64,000 bases of DNA. Origin: Halobacteriovoraceae bacterium. GTDB taxonomy: Bacteria; Bdellovibrionota; Bacteriovoracia; Bacteriovoracales; Bacteriovoracaceae. This document shows positions 33,171-42,601 of this stretch, one piece after another. Positions within the stretch are counted from its first letter, which is position 1; the number at the start of each line of letters is the position of its first letter. The stretch is from the NCBI GenBank assembly GCA_020635135.1, contig JACKAJ010000016.1:248001-312000 (forward strand), given 5' to 3'. A model generated the notes under the pieces. The model saw nothing but the letters and a program-made list of their open reading frames with translations, made no database searches and had not been told where the DNA came from. The position numbers and the translations under genes were made by a program.

Positions 33171-36100
33171 TTCACCAATCCCTTGGTCTGAAATTTAGCG
33201 AACTTAAGCTGAGCGTAGACAGAATAAAGACAAGGTACAAGGAATAAGGTAATAAACATTCCAAACAATAGCCCCCACCCCATGGCCAGCATCATCTCCG
33301 CAAGCATAGAATCGTAGCCACCAAGTCCATACGCTGTGGGGAAGAGACCTGCGACTGTCGTTACAGTTGTAATCACGATAGCGCGTAGCCTAGTCGACGA
33401 TATACTGGAAATATCAAAAAATAAATTATTAGAGTCTTTCAGAGTGTTGTCGAGTTTATCAATCAGAACGATTGAATCATTAATGACAACCCCAATCATC
33501 CCCAGCGTTCCAATCACAGCAAAAAATCCATACTGATCAAGTCCATGCAAATAAAAGGCAAGAACTGTTCCCACGACACCAAAGGGAATGATGGCCCCGA
33601 TCAAAAGTGGCGTCCAAAAGGAATCAAAAAGAAAAATCAGAAGCAAATATATTATTGCTAAGACCAGTGTAATTGAAAGAGCAAAATCCGATTCCGACTC
33701 TCTCGAATCTTCCACTTCTCCTCTGAACACTATGTTCGTTGTAGGCTTTCCTGAGAGAATATGAGGAAAAACTTCCTTTTCGAGTCGATCGGCAATTTCT
33801 AAGGGTGTTTGGCTCGATGCTTTTTCGATATCAGCATAAATCATTGTTGCGCGCTTATAATTCACTCTTTGAATATTGGCCGGCTTTTTGTTATTGGTCA
33901 CTTCCACAAGTTGTTCAATAGGGACCAGATAATTTTCACGATTCGCCACCGTCAATTTTAAAATTTTATTGATGTCATCTTTGTTTTGATCTCGACAAGT
34001 AAAGCGAATATCAATTTCTTCTTCACCAGAATTAAGAGTATAGAGAATGTCCCCTTCGATATAGGCTCTCAACGTAGAAGAGAGCTGTTCATAATTAATA
34101 CCTAAGCGACTTGCGATATCTTTTTTTATACTCAAGCTGTATTCATTCTTTGTTACAGGTCTTTCAACTTCCACATTGGTCAAATAATCCAGAGACTCAA
34201 GTTGATTTTTTAGACTTATCACTGTTTCTTTACGAATCTCATCATCATTTTCTTGAATTTCAATAGCAATGGGGCTCCCACTATCAGAACCGAAACGACT
34301 TCTTTGAAATTTAATTTCTTGAAAGCCAGAAATTTTTTGAGCTTCCTCTTCCCATTGCTTCAAAAGTTTTTTAAAGGAAATATCCCGTTCTGAAGGAGGG
34401 GTTATTTCAACGCGAAGAGAAGCTTCGTTTTCTTTAACTTCTCCTCCTCTTCGATTTTGCCCAATACTGGTTTGGACAGAAGTGACAATACCACGATTGT
34501 CATTGAGAAAAATGTCTTCAACCGTTCTTACTAATTTGGCCATCTCGTAACGTTTCACATCTTCGTCGGCAGTAACCTTGACGCGAAAATCACGCGACTC
34601 TTCTCTGGGGAACATGACATATTTGAGTTGGTAGCGATAGAGATACCCAGAGAGTACGAGCAAAACAACAAATCCCAAAAGTATTGGATAGCGGTAAGCT
34701 AAACTCTTCTCCAACGATTTTTGATAAAAAGACTCAATTCGATGAGTGATGGCCTCACGTTTTTTTTCTATATTTCCACTGCCTTTACTAAATATTTTTT
34801 TGAACCATTCTTCCAATTTCAAAGGATGGGTCATGTGGGAAGGAAGGATAAAAAATGATTCAAGAAAGCTGGCAAGTAGCATCAGAAAAATTACAGTTGG
34901 GATATACTTAACAAAGAGACCGAATCTTCCACTAAAAAAATAGAGAGGAATAAAGGCTGCACAAGTCGTGAGAACACTGGCCACAACCGGTGCCCCTACT
35001 TCAAAAACGGCATCCCAAGCCGTTGTGTCTTTTTTCTCTTTTAAGACTCTGGTAATGTTCTCAGCAATGATAATGGCATCATCCACCACAATCCCTAAGA
35101 CAATAATGATCGCGGCTAAGGTCATATTATTTACGGTGTAACCAAGGCAAGTGGCCATTGCCAGTGTAAAGGCTAACGAAAAAGGAATTCCCATCCCTAC
35201 CCATACACCTGATTTAAAATCGAGAAATAAAAACAAGATAATAACGATCAGAGAAAATCCAATCAAGCCGTTAGATCCAATAAGCGAGAGTCGATTTCTT
35301 ACGTCATAAGATTCATCATCGATCAAGACAAAGTTGACTTGAGAGTCTTTGTTGTGAGCTTTGAAGCTTTTAATAAAATTCACCACGACTTTTTGGGCCG
35401 AAAGGATATCGACGTTGGAGCTTTTTTGAACATTAAAAATTATCCCTTCTCGTCCTTGAACCTTAGTAATCGTATTATTTTCTTCAAAGCCATTTTCTAT
35501 TTGGGCGAGATCAGCGAGTTTAATTTTTTGTCCTTGAAAACCTGCTGAAAGAATAACCTCTTCCAGCGAGGCCACATCGGCAAGTTCAGAGTTAATGGTA
35601 ACCTCTGATTCACTTTTGTCTTTCATGCTCCCTATCGGGTGTCTCACATTCTGTGAAACTATTTGTTCTTTGACTTGTGACAGGGACAATTCATAGCGTT
35701 CTAATTTTTCTGGAATAACTTTTATTTGAAGTTCAGGTCTTAGATAACCAGAAGTGTCCACTCCACTAATTTCAGGTAAAGTGAGCAATTTGTTTTTAAA
35801 AGCAAGAGCATATTTTTGTAATTCTTCTCTCGCTTCAACATCGAGAATTTCATGATTTTGAAGATAAATCCCAATATCAATGATGGCCTTCTCTGAACTT
35901 CGAAATTGACGATAAACGGGATCTTCAACTTCCCGAGGAAAGTCTACTGAATCGATAGCGTCTTTGACTTCTTGGATTTTTTCTTGGAGGTTATCAATAT
36001 TCGGCTCAAAAGTGATGCGAAAAGAGCCATTGCCAAATGAAGCTGTGCTAGAAACTTCATCTAGAGAAGTAACACCTTTGAGTTTTTCTTCAACAGGTTT

Positions 36101-36295
36101 TGAAATAAAGAGTTCAACATCCTCAGCCGATGCCCCAGGGAAGCGAATAGAAACGCGCACCCAATTCATCGCAAATTCGGGCATTTCTTCTTTTCCAATT
36201 TTTTTCCAAATGATAAACGAACAGAAAATGAGACCGAACATCAGCGCATTGACCACCACCGGTCGATCAATAAAATAGTGAATTAAACTCTTCAT
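33167..36295 (-). CDS. RND-family efflux pump inner-membrane permease
   Basis: 1,042 residues, full AcrB size. It has the duplicated six-TM layout with two large periplasmic loops. TM4 has the proton-relay pair in VLGIVVDDAIIIAEN (about residues 402-403), and the second half has IGMIGVVINDSIVLIDKLD. It begins with LIHYFIDRPVVVNALMFGLIF, the usual RND N-terminus. It pumps drugs, dyes or fatty-acid-like compounds out by proton exchange. It is cotranscribed with tolC, but there is no adaptor protein gene. The GH68-like gene lies 80 bases upstream on the same strand and could share the transcript. Confidence 0.92.
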   Translation of the reverse strand: MKSLIHYFIDRPVVVNALMFGLIFCSFIIWKKIGKEEMPEFAMNWVRVSIRFPGASAEDVELFISKPVEEKLKGVTSLDEVSSTASFGNGSFRITFEPNIDNLQEKIQEVKDAIDSVDFPREVEDPVYRQFRSSEKAIIDIGIYLQNHEILDVEAREELQKYALAFKNKLLTLPEISGVDTSGYLRPELQIKVIPEKLERYELSLSQVKEQIVSQNVRHPIGSMKDKSESEVTINSELADVASLEEVILSAGFQGQKIKLADLAQIENGFEENNTITKVQGREGIIFNVQKSSNVDILSAQKVVVNFIKSFKAHNKDSQVNFVLIDDESYDVRNRLSLIGSNGLIGFSLIVIILFLFLDFKSGVWVGMGIPFSLAFTLAMATCLGYTVNNMTLAAIIIVLGIVVDDAIIIAENITRVLKEKKDTTAWDAVFEVGAPVVASVLTTCAAFIPLYFFSGRFGLFVKYIPTVIFLMLLASFLESFFILPSHMTHPLKLEEWFKKIFSKGSGNIEKKREAITHRIESFYQKSLEKSLAYRYPILLGFVVLLVLSGYLYRYQLKYVMFPREESRDFRVKVTADEDVKRYEMAKLVRTVEDIFLNDNRGIVTSVQTSIGQNRRGGEVKENEASLRVEITPPSERDISFKKLLKQWEEEAQKISGFQEIKFQRSRFGSDSGSPIAIEIQENDDEIRKETVISLKNQLESLDYLTNVEVERPVTKNEYSLSIKKDIASRLGINYEQLSSTLRAYIEGDILYTLNSGEEEIDIRFTCRDQNKDDINKILKLTVANRENYLVPIEQLVEVTNNKKPANIQRVNYKRATMIYADIEKASSQTPLEIADRLEKEVFPHILSGKPTTNIVFRGEVEDSRESESDFALSITLVLAIIYLLLIFLFDSFWTPLLIGAIIPFGVVGTVLAFYLHGLDQYGFFAVIGTLGMIGVVINDSIVLIDKLDNTLKDSNNLFFDISSISSTRLRAIVITTVTTVAGLFPTAYGLGGYDSMLAEMMLAMGWGLLFGMFITLFLVPCLYSVYAQLKFAKFQTKGLVK

Positions 36296-36375
36296 TACCT
36301 GTGATTATCTCTAGGAAAATAAGCTCTGTTAAGCTCGACAAGAGTCAATTTGCAGTCAAAAATAAATTTTATTTT

Positions 36376-37506
36376 CTAATCATCACTTTTTCTCAAGTCT
36401 ATTGGAGCAGGGAGGGTAAGATCTTTTTCGGAACTTTCTGAGAGTATAAAAGTCAGAACACGATCAAAGTCCGGAGCGATGATATTGGCACCATAATGAA
36501 TATTGTCAGCTATTATTATACTGCCATCTTCTCTACCGGCCACTTCCATGGAGTTCCAAGAGTCACCTGTTAATTTATAAAGACGGGCCATGGCCGCTAT
36601 TTCTGTTTCTCCTTGCTTTTCGCTGGTTCTCTTGGTCGTTGAAACTAACAAGTAAGTTTCTCCATCTTTTTTAAACACATTGGGCAATTCCAGTTGTTTA
36701 AATTCTTGATGATCAGGAGGAATAAGGGGATCCAAAATTTGTACACTCTTCCAATTATTTTTTTCTATAATGGCGTGGCCAATGGCGCCAACAATGTCTC
36801 CATCCCTATAAGCTTTGGCCGCAAAAAAAAGATGAATTGAATCTCCATTCAAAAATATAAACGGATCTCTCAAAGACATTATAGTTCCATCAGCTTCTAA
36901 AAATTTTCCAAGGCGATCGTAATCAAAATAATACTTGTGCTTTATAAATTCTTCTTTTTGTTTATTCGCTGAAATGATGGGATCTTTCCACAATTTTTGA
37001 AAATGATGGGCATCATCTGAAATAGCCAAACCGATAGATTGGAGATACTTTCCCTTAGAACCAAGCGCACTGTATGCAGCGAGGTAGCGACCATCTTCTA
37101 ATCGAGCGATATTCCCACTCCATAGGGAAACAGAATCAAAAAGATCACTCTCTTGTGAAATATTGAGAGCAGCTCCCATATCAATCCAAGTTTTTCCGTC
37201 ATCAATTGAGATGAAATGGCGCCAATGAGCATAGAAATGACGATCTTTTTTACCAAAAACTTTAGGTGCCGCAAGTGCATACCGATGAATCACTGTCCCA
37301 TCTTTAAATCCCCAATTATCCCACAAATACAGATAGGGATGATCAATAACCCCCTTAAATTTTGCAAGATAAGGTCTTAAAAATATTTTTGAAACTTTAT
37401 CAAAGTAAGAATTGCATTGCTCAACCGCTTTAAACTTAGCAGCAAATACTTGACCTCCATAAAAGACCAAGGCAAAAACACTGAGTTTTTGAATAAACGA
37501 GCACAT
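36376..37506 (-). CDS. Secreted GH68/GH32/GH43-like beta-propeller glycosidase
   Basis: About 376 residues from ATG 37506; an upstream in-frame GTG (37524) is possible and neither has a strong binding site. A signal peptide ends at VFAA. Five-bladed-propeller motifs of GH68 are visible: LWDNWGFKDG (nucleophile region, VWDSWP in levansucrases), SLWSGNIARLEDGRYLAAYSA (WSG), SLRDPFIFLNGDSIHLFFAAK (RDP transition-state stabiliser) and LELPNVFKKDGETYLLVSTT (E-x-P, acid/base). Members hydrolyse sucrose or transfer fructose. The sequence is divergent, so the fructan link is inferred. It is exported, and sits upstream of the RND pump on the same strand. Confidence 0.6.
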   Translation of the reverse strand: MCSFIQKLSVFALVFYGGQVFAAKFKAVEQCNSYFDKVSKIFLRPYLAKFKGVIDHPYLYLWDNWGFKDGTVIHRYALAAPKVFGKKDRHFYAHWRHFISIDDGKTWIDMGAALNISQESDLFDSVSLWSGNIARLEDGRYLAAYSALGSKGKYLQSIGLAISDDAHHFQKLWKDPIISANKQKEEFIKHKYYFDYDRLGKFLEADGTIMSLRDPFIFLNGDSIHLFFAAKAYRDGDIVGAIGHAIIEKNNWKSVQILDPLIPPDHQEFKQLELPNVFKKDGETYLLVSTTKRTSEKQGETEIAAMARLYKLTGDSWNSMEVAGREDGSIIIADNIHYGANIIAPDFDRVLTFILSESSEKDLTLPAPIDLRKSDD

Positions 37507-37622
37507 AGTATATGTTTTAAACACAATAAGCTTTTCGGATGATTGGACAAGAATTTGATCCAGTAAACTTGAGCCATTTCCTATAGCATCCTTCTTCGAC
37601 TTATAATATCCTTGGAGACAAT

Positions 37623-38336
37623 ATGAAATACTTCTCAGCTATTATCTTTTTTATACTTTTTTCTTGTTCTCACAAAAACTGGAAAGAAGCTTCAAGAGAA
37701 AGTATTGGCATCGCTCCTAAAGCTGAAGAGCTCAAAGAAGATATTGTACAAATTTATTATGCCAGGGCCTTTTCTTGGCGAGGGTATTTTGGCATTCACC
37801 CCTGGGTTGCTTGGAAAAAAGTAGAAGATTCTCAATATACCGTGGCCCAAGTGACAGCATGGAATTTAAGAAGAGAAAACACTTCCGTTTCAGTTTCTCA
37901 AGATCTCCCCGATCGCTTATGGTTTGATAGCCGTCCCAGTGTCCTTTTTGAATTGCGGGGAAAAAAAGCAAGAGCGGCTATTGAGAAAATGAAACCGCTG
38001 ATCGATTCCTACCCATTTAGCAATCAATACCGAGTGTGGCCTGGTCCCAATTCAAATACATTCATCGCCTATCTTATTCGAAATGTTGACGAGCTCAATC
38101 TCGAACTTCCGGCCCATGCTGTTGGAAAAGATTATTTAGGAAATCAATTTTTTAGTAAAACAGCTTCGGGCACTGGCTATCAATTATCTCTTTATGGGAT
38201 TTTCGGTTTGAGTTTAGGACTGGGAGAAGGAATTGAATTCAATTTATTAGGGCTTAATTTTGGTCTTGATTTCTGGACACCCGCCCTTAAGCTTCCTTTA
38301 GTTGGTCGACTGGGTTTTAATGATAAAGCCCTCTAA
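37623..38336 (+). CDS. DUF3750 lipoprotein
   Basis: 237 residues. A signal peptide with lipobox LFSC (Cys15) is followed by the DUF3750 domain: YARAFSWRGYFGIHPWVAWKK, then DRLWFDSRPSVLFELRGKKA, SYPFSNQYRVWPGPNSNTFIAYLIR and LPAHAVGKDYLGN. The C-terminal third (YQLSLYGIFGLSLGLGEGIEFNLLGLNFGLDFWTP) is hydrophobic and may associate with the membrane. Function unknown; the family is widespread in proteobacteria. GGAG lies at proper spacing before ATG. It converges on the ahpF gene with a 4-base overlap. Confidence 0.85.
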   Translation: MKYFSAIIFFILFSCSHKNWKEASRESIGIAPKAEELKEDIVQIYYARAFSWRGYFGIHPWVAWKKVEDSQYTVAQVTAWNLRRENTSVSVSQDLPDRLWFDSRPSVLFELRGKKARAAIEKMKPLIDSYPFSNQYRVWPGPNSNTFIAYLIRNVDELNLELPAHAVGKDYLGNQFFSKTASGTGYQLSLYGIFGLSLGLGEGIEFNLLGLNFGLDFWTPALKLPLVGRLGFNDKAL

Positions 38337-39880
38337 CTCGTTAATTGATCTTCAAATGCACTCAGCGCAGCTTTCGCCCCTTCCCCCATGGCAATAATAA
38401 TTTGCTTAAACGGCGTAGTCGTCACATCTCCTGCAGCGTAAATACCAGGGACATTCGTTTTTCCTTTGAAGTCGACAATAATTTCACCAAATTTAGTCGT
38501 TTCAACAACGTCTTTAATGAACTGACTATTGGGAACAAGACCAATTTGCACAAAAACACCGTCTAACTCTAGTTTTAAAAGTTCCTGGCTTTCACGATTT
38601 TCATATTCCAAGGCCACAACTTTGTCACCATTTCCAATCACTTGAGTGGTGCGTGCATTTTTTATTACTTTCACATTGGGTAGTGAGAGAAGTTTTTTGA
38701 CGAGCACTTCATCAGCTTTTAATTCCGGCAAAAATTCAATCAGTGTGACTGATTTCACTATTCCTGCCAAATCAATGGCCGCTTCCACTCCAGAATTACC
38801 TCCACCAACAACGGCAATATCTTTTCCTTTATAATAAGGACCATCGCAATGAGGGCAAAAGGCCACCCCTCGGCCTATATACTCTTTTTCACCGGGAATT
38901 CCCAACTCACGCCACCGGGCCCCTGTTGTAACAATAAGGGCTTTTGTTTTGAGGAACTCTCCACTGTCGAGCTCTAATGTTTTGAGATCTCCAGTTTTCA
39001 CTGAACTCACGAGGCGATGTTCGAGAATATTAATATCGTAAGCCTTCATGTGTTCGAGAAGTTTTGCTGCTAATTGCGGTCCTTCGGTATAGACAACTGA
39101 AATAAGATTCTCTATTCCTTTGGTATCTTGAACTTGACCACCAATGCGCTCAGCGATTAGCGCAGTCTTCAAACCTTTTCTCGCAGAATAAATAGCTGCC
39201 GAAGCTCCTGCTGGACCTCCACCGACAACAACCACATCAAATTCACCCAAATCCTTAGGAACTGAATTATAATTTTCATTTTTTCCAAATTTTTCTTCAA
39301 GTTTTTTTAAGAGATCAATGAGAGAAGCTTTCCCTGAGCTGACGAGATCTTTCCCGCTCATCACACTGGGGACACCTTGGATTTTTAACTCTTCAATTTC
39401 TTCTTGAACATAGGCTCCATCAATCATCTCGTGAGTTATTTCAGCATGAAAAATACTCATGAGGTTTAGTGCTTGAACAACGTCGGGACAATTTTCACAG
39501 GAAAGAGAAATAAATGTCCGAAGCTCAATAGGTCCTTTGAGAGCTTTTATTCTCTCAATAATAGTTTGATCGGGAAGCTTCCCTTTCCCATCGGAATTCA
39601 ATATGGCCAAAATAAAAGAAGTAAACTCGTGTCCCCCAGGTATTCCTGTAAAAGATATCCCATTGGCCTTGGAATTGTGTTGAATAAAAAAATGGGGATT
39701 GGCCGTTGTCTCTTCAGTTTGTAAAACTTTAATATGAGAGGAAGTGCTGGCCACTTGGTTCAGCATCTCTAAGAGTTCATTTTGTTTTTCATGTTGGCTT
39801 TGGGTGTGAACCAACTCCACCTGCCCTTCCAAGCTAGAGAAAACGTTTTTTAATTGTTCAATCATGGCATTGTCGAGCAT
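38333..39880 (-). CDS. ahpF: Alkyl hydroperoxide reductase flavoprotein AhpF
   Basis: 515 residues, the standard AhpF length. The N-terminal double thioredoxin-like domain holds CENC (Cys128, Cys131). It is followed by an FAD/NADH thioredoxin-reductase-like domain with FDVVVVGGGPAGASAAIYSARKG, the redox CPHCDG (about residue 341) and IAVVGGGNSGVEAAIDLA, and ends with GIYAAGDVTTTPFKQI. It transfers electrons from NADH to AhpC. ATGAGG binding site before the start. Downstream of ahpC on the same strand, separated by 65 bases that hold a perfect hairpin. Confidence 0.95.
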   Translation of the reverse strand: MLDNAMIEQLKNVFSSLEGQVELVHTQSQHEKQNELLEMLNQVASTSSHIKVLQTEETTANPHFFIQHNSKANGISFTGIPGGHEFTSFILAILNSDGKGKLPDQTIIERIKALKGPIELRTFISLSCENCPDVVQALNLMSIFHAEITHEMIDGAYVQEEIEELKIQGVPSVMSGKDLVSSGKASLIDLLKKLEEKFGKNENYNSVPKDLGEFDVVVVGGGPAGASAAIYSARKGLKTALIAERIGGQVQDTKGIENLISVVYTEGPQLAAKLLEHMKAYDINILEHRLVSSVKTGDLKTLELDSGEFLKTKALIVTTGARWRELGIPGEKEYIGRGVAFCPHCDGPYYKGKDIAVVGGGNSGVEAAIDLAGIVKSVTLIEFLPELKADEVLVKKLLSLPNVKVIKNARTTQVIGNGDKVVALEYENRESQELLKLELDGVFVQIGLVPNSQFIKDVVETTKFGEIIVDFKGKTNVPGIYAAGDVTTTPFKQIIIAMGEGAKAALSAFEDQLTS

Positions 39881-39900
39881 AGGAACCTCATTTTTTGAAT

Positions 39901-39930
39901 TGCGGTTACCTCATTAAAGAAGTAACCGCA
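39901..39930. other. Hairpin between ahpC and ahpF
   Basis: TGCGGTTAC (39901-39909) and GTAACCGCA (39922-39930) form a perfect nine-base stem with a 12-base loop. On the transcribed minus strand no U-run follows, so it is probably an mRNA processing or stabilising element rather than a terminator. Confidence 0.45.
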
Positions 39931-39945
39931 TTGTTAGGTTATTTT

Positions 39946-40512
39946 CTAGATTTTACCTACAAGATCAAGACCTGGTTTAAGTGTGTCACTCCCTGGTTTC
40001 CACTTCGCAGGACAAACTTCATTTGGATGACTTGCAATAAATTGAGCTGCTTGTACTTTTCTTAAAAGTTCATCTGCATTTCTTCCAATTCCATTGTCAT
40101 GAATTTCAGCAACTTTAATTTTTCCTTCAGGGTTAACTAAAAAAGTTCCACGGTAAGCAAGACCTGCTTCTTTAATATAAACACCAAATTCACGTGACAG
40201 ATGCCCCGTTGGGTCTGCAAGCATTGGGTATTTTATTTTTTTGATTGTGTCTGAAGTATCGTGCCAAGCTTTGTGAGTGAAATGAGTATCAGTACTGACA
40301 CTGTAAACTTCAACTCCCATTTTTTGGAATTCACCATAGTTATCCGCCATGTCGCCTAATTCTGTAGGGCAAACAAATGTAAAGTCTGCAGGGTAAAAGA
40401 AAAGGATAGACCACTTTCCTTTGAGATCTTCGTGTGTCACAGATTTAAACTCTTCATTATGGTAGGCTTGCGCACTAAATTCAGGTAAATCCATGTTAAT
40501 CAAATTTTTCAT
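39946..40512 (-). CDS. ahpC: Alkyl hydroperoxide reductase peroxiredoxin AhpC
   Basis: 188 residues. Typical 2-Cys peroxiredoxin with peroxidatic Cys48 in FFYPADFTFVCPTE and resolving Cys167 in NEVCPAKW, and the YRGTFLVNPEGKI and GRNADELLRKVQA stretches of AhpC. It reduces hydrogen and organic peroxides in the cytoplasm using electrons from AhpF, the next gene. GGAGG lies five bases before ATG. An imperfect palindrome (TTGGT-TG-ACCAA, 40532-40543) lies just upstream of the binding site. Confidence 0.96.
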   Translation of the reverse strand: MKNLINMDLPEFSAQAYHNEEFKSVTHEDLKGKWSILFFYPADFTFVCPTELGDMADNYGEFQKMGVEVYSVSTDTHFTHKAWHDTSDTIKKIKYPMLADPTGHLSREFGVYIKEAGLAYRGTFLVNPEGKIKVAEIHDNGIGRNADELLRKVQAAQFIASHPNEVCPAKWKPGSDTLKPGLDLVGKI

Positions 40513-40607
40513 TTTTCCTCCGTTTGTCGGTTTGGTTGACCAATTAAAAATCTATGTTCCAAATTTAATCAGTTCTATCGATAATATCCAATTATCTTTC
40601 TTAATCA

Positions 40608-40630
40608 GGCGATAAATTTTCCCTATCGCC
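40608..40630. other. Inverted repeat between VOC gene and ahpC
   Basis: GGCGATA (40608-40614) and TATCGCC (40624-40630) form a perfect seven-base inverted repeat with a nine-base spacer, about 100 bases upstream of ahpC and 65 bases past the VOC stop. It could be a hairpin or an operator; no U-run follows on either strand. Confidence 0.3.
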
Positions 40631-40693
40631 GCTCCGCAACAAGTTTAAGTCATCAAAAATCGGAAATAAGCGAAGCCCTTGAATGAATGCCCG

Positions 40694-41074
40694 CTATGCC
40701 AATGGCGCAAAAAGATCAATTTGATGGCCATCGGGATCAAGGACCGAAGCATAACGCTGCCCCCAAAAAGCATCCCAGGGCTCTTTCACAATTTGGGCTC
40801 CGAACTCTATAAGCTTTTGAAAAATGCTATCGACGTCGGTGGAACTCGCTTGCTTAAAACAAAGCACTACCCCTGAACCTTGTGGGCTAGTCCAAGAGGG
40901 ATTGAGATTCTTCATGAGCTCTTCACTGTCCAGCATTACACGAATTCCTGAAGGGCCTTGAGCTTCAAAATGATCAGTCCCGCCAACCTCCTGAAACTTT
41001 AATCCCAAAATCTTATAAAAGTTTATCGACTTATCTGTTTGGCTACTGACAATTCCAATGGCATCTAAGGACAT
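40694..41074 (-). CDS. VOC-superfamily (glyoxalase/dioxygenase-fold) protein
   Basis: 126 residues, single-domain VOC fold with two beta-alpha-beta-beta-beta modules. It begins LDAIGIVSSQTDKSINFYKILGLKFQE and ends YASVLDPDGHQIDLFAPL, the usual VOC signatures. The metal-ligand positions are partly missing (no conserved His at the start, the last Glu replaced by Asp in HQIDLFA), so enzymatic activity is doubtful; related proteins bind drugs or act as isomerases. GGAGAG binding site. It lies upstream of ahpC on the same strand with a 181-base gap that has its own inverted repeat, so it may be separately transcribed. Confidence 0.82.
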   Translation of the reverse strand: MSLDAIGIVSSQTDKSINFYKILGLKFQEVGGTDHFEAQGPSGIRVMLDSEELMKNLNPSWTSPQGSGVVLCFKQASSTDVDSIFQKLIEFGAQIVKEPWDAFWGQRYASVLDPDGHQIDLFAPLA

Positions 41075-41200
41075 ACTCTCTCCATAATTATTTACGTGAT
41101 CTTCCCTATATATATGAAATTATAAACTGCCCGTAAACTCAGCTCGTGAAAATGAAGATTCTTTCTTGAAGATAAATAAAATCATTGTTATAGGGATTTC

Positions 41201-42601
41201 ATGAATTGGCCCTATATCCTCGGATATCTCATCATTCAATTTCTCTTAGGCGTGTATCTCACTCGCTTTGTAAAATCAGAGGGCGATTTTTTCTTGGCCG
41301 GTAGACGGATTCCTACCTTTGCCATCGTCTTTTCAATATTTGCCACTTGGTTTGGTGCTGAAACTTGCATCGGCTCTTCTGCTGCTGTCTTTGCTCAAGG
41401 TCTGGCCGGTTCAAAGGCAGAGCCTTTGGGATATGGACTTTGTCTTTTCTTGCTCGGAATCTTAATTGCTCCTAAACTTTGGAATGAAAAATACACGACA
41501 CTTGGAGATTTTTTTAAAGACCGCTACTCCACGAGCACTGAAAAGATTGCAGTTTGGATCTTAGCCCCAAGTTCTTTGATCTGGGCGGCAGCTCAAATTA
41601 AAGCTTTTGGTCACGTTATCTCTTCGACGACTCCTCTCGAAGTTGACGTCGCTATTAGTGTGGCCACCATTTTTGTTATTCTCTATACATTGATGGGAGG
41701 GTTACTTGGCGATATCGTTACCGATGTTATCCAAGGAGGAATTCTCGCTATTACTCTTTTAATTCTCTTTTTCTTTGCTATTTATTCTGGCGGAGGTGTT
41801 TCTGAGACTCTATTAAAAATTTCTCCAGAAAAACTTACCTTTATTTCCAGTGAAGAATCACTTTGGTCTAGACTTGATAGTTGGTTGATACCCATATTTG
41901 GATCACTTATTGCTCAAGAACTTATTGCACGTGTTCTTTCTTGTAATGGGAAAAAGCAAGCCGTAAAATCTTCTTATGGCGGCATGGGGCTTTATCTCTT
42001 TTTTGGTTCAATACCCGTTGTCTTGGGTTTAATTGGCGATAAGTTTCCCTTGAGTTTTACAGAGAGTGAAGAATTTCTCCCCACTTTGGCCCAAACAATT
42101 CTTCCTTCGTGGCTTTATATTCTCTTTATAGGGGCCCTGATTTCGGCAATACTTTCAACCATAGACTCCATACTCTTGGCCATCAGTGCTCTTATTTCTC
42201 ACAATTTTATTCTTCCGACTTTTAATATTACAGACCCGAAGAAAAAGCTCCTTAGTGCGCGAATTGTTTTGGTTGTTTCGGGGATAATTGCTTACTTTAT
42301 TGCAGTCCGCGGGCAATCGGTTTATCACATGGTCGAAGCGGCCAGTAGTTTTGGAAGTACAGGTATCGTCGTTATCACGATTGGTGGGCTTTACACTAAA
42401 ACCCTTAACGCCAAGTATGCAAATTTTTGCCTTATTCTTGGATTAGTCTTTAGTGTGCTTTTTGATTATATTCTCAATTTAAATGTGACTTTTAGTTTGA
42501 GTTTAATTTTGATTGCCAGCTTTTATACTGTGGCGACCTTCTATTTCAAATTCATCAAAAATCCAGAATCTATCGACCCAGAAGAACTCGCTACCAGCTA
42601 A
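41201..42601 (+). CDS. Sodium:solute symporter (SSS) family transporter
   Basis: 466 residues with about 13 hydrophobic helices. SSS signatures are FFLAGRRIPTFAIVFSIFATWFGAET near the N-terminus (the sodium-site region) and LYILFIGALISAILSTIDSILLAIS in the TM8-equivalent region with Ser/Thr sodium ligands. The family takes up organic acids, sugars, amino acids or vitamins with sodium; the substrate cannot be read here. It overlaps the convergent CDF gene by 4 bases. A weak GGGAT precedes the ATG. Confidence 0.9.
   Translation: MNWPYILGYLIIQFLLGVYLTRFVKSEGDFFLAGRRIPTFAIVFSIFATWFGAETCIGSSAAVFAQGLAGSKAEPLGYGLCLFLLGILIAPKLWNEKYTTLGDFFKDRYSTSTEKIAVWILAPSSLIWAAAQIKAFGHVISSTTPLEVDVAISVATIFVILYTLMGGLLGDIVTDVIQGGILAITLLILFFFAIYSGGGVSETLLKISPEKLTFISSEESLWSRLDSWLIPIFGSLIAQELIARVLSCNGKKQAVKSSYGGMGLYLFFGSIPVVLGLIGDKFPLSFTESEEFLPTLAQTILPSWLYILFIGALISAILSTIDSILLAISALISHNFILPTFNITDPKKKLLSARIVLVVSGIIAYFIAVRGQSVYHMVEAASSFGSTGIVVITIGGLYTKTLNAKYANFCLILGLVFSVLFDYILNLNVTFSLSLILIASFYTVATFYFKFIKNPESIDPEELATS

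Noticed and set aside
40532..40660. OxyR or PerR site before ahpC
   Set aside because: Two ATAG elements lie 23 bases apart, but the intervening CTAT-type boxes are missing, and TTGGT-TG-ACCAA fits no known peroxide regulator.
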